A DNA stretch of 54,457 bases from Beroe ovata (lineage: Eukaryota; Ctenophora; Nuda; Beroida; Beroidae), in the NCBI GenBank assembly GCA_946803715.1, contig CAMPET010000034.1, positions 158,819-213,275 on the forward strand. Direction: 5' to 3'. This document shows, one piece after another, positions 51,223 to 54,457 of the stretch (the stretch's first letter is position 1; each line of letters starts with the position of its first letter). The position numbers and the translations under genes were made by a program. The notes beneath the pieces were generated by a model. The model had not been told where the DNA came from. It worked only from the letters and a program-made list of their open reading frames with translations, and ran no database searches.

Positions 51223-53875
51223 NATTATCTGAAAGCTCCGACACATTTTGGCCCAAGTCCAAGCGACCAAGCATTTTGTAAACACAAAATATCTTCCTAA
51301 TAATGCTTAGACATGTGTTACAGCAGCTGCTTGTAATGTCTCAAGTTCATGTACGCCCTTTTAAACTCAATGTTGCTCCTTCAATCTCTCGTGACACAAA
51401 AAAGTAACGTCAGTCTAACAATGTTATAGTGTGTGTTGCATTCAACACACACACACACACACATACACACACACACAGTACACACACACACCAGTTCCGG
51501 CAAGGGCAGGGGTTGCTGCGTCCTCCTCTTTCTTTTCTTCATCTTTATCCTGTTGATCCGGCATATCCTCCTTCCGCTTCTTGTTCTTCACCAGGATCTT
51601 GTACTTCAACATCTCGGGTGACGGCAACATGCAGCCCGGCTTCAACTACAAAAGATCGTGCATGATATATTAGATATCCTACAACAAAAACCTACCGCCT
51701 AAAACCATAAAACGCTCCGAACCATAACCGCCCAAGTTGAGCTCAAAGAGTCGAGCACTCATGAAATCATGCTCCAAGCTTATATCAAACTACAATTATT
51801 GGGGATATTGAAGCATGAATCTTTACTTCCCGGGGGACATTGGACAGTACACAAAAGATTGAGGCGTTTCGGTACAAACCTGGGCCCTTGGGTCATCCAA
51901 AGGCTCCTTAAGCAACTTATCCCCAAATATCTCAATACAGTAGTTCGCCATCTTCTGTTGCTGTCTCGGTGTACAGTGGTTCTCAAACGATAGAATGACG
52001 GGGTAGGGTGAGGTTTTGAACGCACACTCGTTGATCGCAACGATCACATCCTGAGGAGAGAGAGGGAGGGAGACTTGGATCAGTTCCAACAATCTCATAT
52101 TCGCACAATTCCAATTATACAGTGGATTATTTCAATTATCATTCCGTGCTCTGTAATAGATTATGGAGGCTGGGGATTTTGGTAGTAAGGGCCGGTAGTA
52201 AGGGGCAAAGAGTGGGGACAGGCCACAGGGGGCAGGCGGATTTTTACCTTAAACTGAATGGAGGAGCACAGAGTGAAGCCGTGAGTGATCTGCGGTTCAT
52301 TATCTTCACCATCCCAGCAATCCAACTCGATACATCGACAACCTGTGAAAATAGTGTATCACCATGACAATTTGTGCAAATAGCATGGCACAATCCCAAC
52401 TTGTGGTAATAGCATGTCACAATTCCAACTTATGTTAACAGTGTGTCACCATGACAACGTATGTTATCAGTGACCATGACAACACTATATAATAATTAAC
52501 ACCACGACACCATTTACCTGACAGCAGACACTGTCTGTAGATCTCGACACTCGACTTCCCCGAAAACTGATCGCCCGTAAGGTACGTATTATGAGAACTG
52601 TTGATGAAGTAGTGCGACAGTGGCTGGTCCATACTCTGGAAGATCGGGAGATTGAGAATATTGGTCGGCAGGTTGTCCGGTGACATCAAATAGTTGGTAA
52701 AACCCTCCAGGGTAAGCTGCCCGATTTTCTGCTTGCTCTTGTCTTGCTCATACGCTTGGATCAGTTTTTTCGTCCCTTCTTTGTTGTGATGCGGGAAGAG
52801 GATCTCGTTCAGGCGCGGATCTCGCTGGAATTTGTTCAGGAATTCAACCATTTGGTCGAGCGTGATGTAGTTTCTCTTGCTCCCCGCTTTAATGTCGTCA
52901 AATACTTTGCCCAGCTCGGGCCGGTCTGTCAGCATTTCCTTGTAGAATTTGTAGAATGCTTCGAATGTGAACTTTTCCTTGACCAGTTGATCGTTTTTCT
53001 TGTCTGTAGACTTGAGACCGGCGGTCTTCAGAGCTTCGACCACCTTCTTTTTCTCATCTTTAGCCACGGATTTGATAATTCTGAAGCGAGAAAAAATGAA
53101 TATGCATTATTATAGCAGAGTGTCTCATTGAGTGATTCACACTCATGAATTAGGTGTTATTGAATTGAGTATCTTGGACTCACTCCTTGATAGAAACGTG
53201 TTTATCATCCTTACTCGACAACAATATCCTCTTATGCCTGTGATGATTATTGTGTTAATGGGAAAGAGATAGCTTATTAGGGCAGATAATTACCATTTAC
53301 TCCAATTATTACTCACATTTTCCGCACATAGTCCATTTGACACAGGTTTGTGTTGACGAAATGGTTACAAATCGCAGTAAGGTCTGCCACGAAGCGCTGA
53401 AAGGGAACATTATGTAAGAAAATTTCAATATCCTCACCAGGATTGCCATCGAAAAGTAAGTGGTAACCGGCTACTCAGGTGAAGTGATCTGAATACTCAT
53501 CGTATTTTAATGAGATTCCTGTCTAAACATTGCGCGTGCGCATCGCAATAATGTGCGTGCAATGAAATTAACGCGCGCGCGCACTCGAATACCCTTGAGA
53601 ATGACCCTGCGCGCTACATTAAACACCGGACTAAAAATAGACTGCGTTAGGGAGAGAGAGAGAGAGAGAGGTATTGTTTTCTAGGAATGAAGGAGACCAT
53701 CCATTGAGGGTAGTGGTGTACAGCAGCTTACCTGGCAATCCTTTTTACTAAAGGCCATGAAAGAATAGAACGTCTGCGCAGTGAAGCTATCAGCGGTGAC
53801 GATAGTAAAGCACCGATCAGGGACTGGATCATCAGATTCCCCGACATGCTTGAAGTTTTCGAGAATCTTCGGGTC
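37931..53875 (-). CDS. PLCB: Phospholipase C beta, 28 exons visible, N-terminus outside window
   Basis: Exons in transcript order: 53875-53732, 53396-53317, 53237-53184, 53080-52518, 52342-52248, 52050-51880, 51645-51492, 51156-51095, 50976-50895, 50767-50627, 50422-50312, 50052-49912, 49641-49487, 49269-49125, 48920-48817, 48589-48463, 48235-48192, 47973-47679, 46732-46677, 46566-46501, 41201-41089, 39972-39931, 39639-39579, 39247-39137, 38955-38875, 38626-38489, 38243-38157, 38017-37931. Phases match and the total is 3510 nt (1169 residues plus stop). The order is part of the PH domain, EF-hands, catalytic X box ([27 protein letters not shown] with both catalytic His), an acidic linker, Y box (QFWN-type core [18 protein letters not shown]), C2, a Pro/Ala-rich linker and a long charged coiled coil. 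That coiled coil marks the Gq-activated beta class, which hydrolyses PIP2 to IP3 and DAG. I cannot choose between PLCB1-3-like and PLCB4/norpA-like. The model skips 41432-46257 as redundant sequence. Confidence 0.92.
38640..38850. repeat. Tandem repeat of CAACGTGTTGCTACACCATAG
   Basis: A 21-bp unit is repeated about four times at 38743-38830, flanked by diverged units. Each unit holds GTTGCTA..CCATAGCAAC half-sites. It lies in a PLC-beta intron. Confidence 0.8.
39255..39578. repeat. Intronic repeat containing a dead partial exon copy
   Basis: Units of GGTTACCATGGTAAGTGGTAACTATGT type repeat here. One older unit at about 39296-39356 also carries 26 nt matching the 3' part of the adjacent PLC-beta exon 39639-39579 with two mismatches. 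Its donor is lost. Confidence 0.65.
40190..40460. repeat. Tandem repeat with ACAAGTGTGACACATTGCGTTACC units
   Basis: About four units are recognisable between 40320 and 40445. They are joined by CCATGGTAAC words and end in a perfect GTTACCATGGTAAC at 40438-40451. Confidence 0.7.
40575..40783. repeat. GAGTTGCTATG repeat followed by (GT)n
   Basis: Around fifteen imperfect 10-12-bp units of GAGTTGCTATGG type run into a pure GT microsatellite at 40757-40783. It is intronic in the PLC-beta gene. Confidence 0.75.
41432..41497 (-). pseudogene. Redundant copy of a PLC-beta coiled-coil exon
   Basis: This 66-nt segment encodes the same 22 residues (AWQKYYQK...KNQEK) as 46566-46501. The surrounding 41313-41578 matches 46373-46645 with scattered substitutions and small indels. 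In one transcript only one copy can be used; either fits in phase 0. It looks like the overlapping ends of two haplotype contigs, not a lost exon. Confidence 0.7.
41938..41938. other. Assembly join (single N)
   Basis: Sequence to the right is identical to 46960 onward, while sequence to the left is unrelated to what precedes 46960. The N marks a contig junction. Confidence 0.85.
41939..43258. repeat. Duplicate block, apparently identical to 46960-48279
   Basis: A 1320-bp block matches 46960-48279 at a constant offset of 5021, with no difference in the stretches I compared. It carries minus-strand copies of the PLC-beta linker exon (42952-42658) and the small GAAPANN exon (43214-43171). It is bounded by N at both ends. 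Confidence 0.85.
43016..43066. repeat. 13-bp tandem repeat AAATAGCGTGATC
   Basis: About four copies, repeated at 48037-48087 in the homologous block. The other copy of the region (43439-43470) has only one or two units, consistent with allelic length variation. Confidence 0.8.
43259..43259. other. Assembly join (single N)
   Basis: The N falls inside the first unit of the 41-bp tandem repeat. The following sequence jumps back to a point equivalent to 47872, so the two flanks overlap instead of being contiguous. Confidence 0.85.
43260..46371. repeat. Diverged duplicate block of 47872-51092
   Basis: This 3.1-kb block parallels 47872-51092 with SNPs, small indels and different tandem-repeat counts, but near-identical exons. 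Minus-strand exon copies are 46257-46176, 46030-45890, 45664-45554, 45296-45156, 44885-44731, 44513-44369, 44191-44088, 43921-43795 and 43607-43564, covering the start of the Y box to the post-C2 linker. Splice sites and frames look intact, as expected for an allele and not a pseudogene. Confidence 0.85.
43625..43747. repeat. 41-bp tandem repeat, three copies
   Basis: The unit starts GAAAACATTGTTAACAGTAC and ends CAACAGTAGAT. The equivalent array at 48253-48416 has four copies. Confidence 0.85.
46372..46372. other. Assembly join (single N)
   Basis: Left of the N the sequence ends at the donor of the exon equivalent to 51156-51095. Right of it the sequence restarts at the equivalent of 41313. 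The two flanks are about 4.7 kb apart in the consistent model. Confidence 0.85.
46768..46812. repeat. Palindromic ACATTGTACA repeat
   Basis: ACATTGTACATTGTACAATGTACATT-type units overlap and are self-complementary around TGTACA. Similar words occur at 21165-21365. Confidence 0.7.
48253..48416. repeat. 41-bp tandem repeat, four copies
   Basis: Same unit as at 43625-43747, one copy more and one internal substitution (CTCCGTCC). It lies in the PLC-beta intron between exons 48589-48463 and 48235-48192. Confidence 0.88.
51184..51223. repeat. (CA)n microsatellite with N at 51223
   Basis: About 19 CA units immediately precede a single N, in the PLC-beta intron upstream of exon 51156-51095. Length is uncertain. 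Confidence 0.9.
51446..51491. repeat. (CA)n run abutting an exon end
   Basis: On the minus strand the donor of exon 51645-51492 is the first GT of a GTGTGT run, so the microsatellite itself forms the 5' splice site. Confidence 0.8.
53649..53671. repeat. (GA)n microsatellite
   Basis: A pure GAGAGA run in the PLC-beta intron between exons 53875-53732 and 53396-53317. GCGCGC-rich sequence lies just before it (53520-53620). Confidence 0.85.
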
Positions 53876-54420
53876 CTGGATATATGTTGGATTGGGAGTA
53901 ATTATATAGTGTGTATAATTACATAATTGTCTGTGGAGTGTCTATTGTGTATTGGAATTGCGCAATAGAATTAAATTCTTTAATTAAAACTGGGCCCCTT
54001 CCCTCCTTTGAGCTTTCTGCGTAATTGACCGCACCTTTTAACACCCTAACCTCCAAAATTCGCATTACATAATTAAATATTCTAGTAACAGGTCTCCCCC
54101 CTACGGCCATTTGCCATTCCCTATACCAATAACATAACAACAACTCTCAGCTCTACTTCTTACTCCTGCCAAGTAACACCTCTCTCTTTAACTGATAACA
54201 CTTCTTCCAGTTACAACTGATCGTGTACAAAACATTCCAGACTAGACGACTACATGAATACTATAATTCCTTTTTAAAAGCCCCAAAACCCTCTGCATCA
54301 TGATCAAATGTCCTATTGTGATGGCTTAGCACCTATTCAAACCTTAGGATCTATTCTTATTCCATCTAGCTAGTTGTTTTCTGTGTATGTGTGAATGTGC
54401 GTGTATGAATGTGTGCATAA

Positions 54421-54457
<37 letters not shown>
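53876..54457. other. PLC-beta intron running off the right edge
   Basis: I see no exon here on the minus strand. The first 70-90 residues of the PH domain should be encoded beyond the window. A (TG)n run occupies 54422-54457. Confidence 0.6.

Noticed and set aside
52744..53115. Plus-strand frame of 123 residues
   Set aside because: Antisense to the PLC-beta EF-hand exon.
1..54457. tRNA, rRNA or intact transposon genes
   Set aside because: I saw no cloverleaf with a GTTCNANNC box, no rRNA core and no transposase or reverse transcriptase motif; small non-autonomous elements cannot be excluded by eye.

Overview
This window is nuclear DNA from an animal. It has split genes with GT-AG introns, three animal gene families, and many microsatellites and diffuse intronic repeats. 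I cannot fix the phylum; the look (short coding exons, many introns of 100-700 bp plus a few of about 6 kb, mid-range GC, very short 3' ends) suits a marine invertebrate. There is no sign of bacterial, plasmid or phage sequence. Six single N bases mark assembly joins.

Layout. Positions 1-5.5 kb hold two sets of tentative plus-strand exons that I cannot name, one ending at about 1975 and one at 5417. From 9497 to 31022 the plus strand carries a 21-exon gene for a KIF26-type atypical kinesin of 1778 residues. I rebuilt it exon by exon with every splice phase matching. Its motor domain lacks the usual ATP-site motifs. Converging on it, the minus strand from 35776 to 32270 carries a complete 12-exon CDKAL1 gene (580 residues, tRNA ms2t6A methylthiotransferase). 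From the right edge to 37931 the minus strand carries a phosphoinositide phospholipase C beta gene (28 visible exons, 1169 residues, lacking only its N-terminal end).

The middle of the PLC-beta locus (41.3-51.1 kb) appears more than once. Segments 41939-43258 and 43260-46371 are near copies of parts of 46373-51092, and all are bounded by single Ns. Leaving both out gives one perfect reading frame; reading straight through them breaks it. I interpret them as alternative-haplotype contigs inserted during scaffolding, not as a real gene duplication.

The three named genes have separate jobs: PLC-beta in Gq signalling at the membrane, CDKAL1 in tRNA modification at the ER, and the KIF26-like protein as a microtubule-binding scaffold. 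Nothing suggests a shared pathway. Non-coding points of interest are dense X-box-like (RFX-type) palindromes in PLC-beta introns, two CACGTG clusters, a perfect 16-bp inverted repeat upstream of CDKAL1, and a partial exon copy carried inside a tandem repeat.
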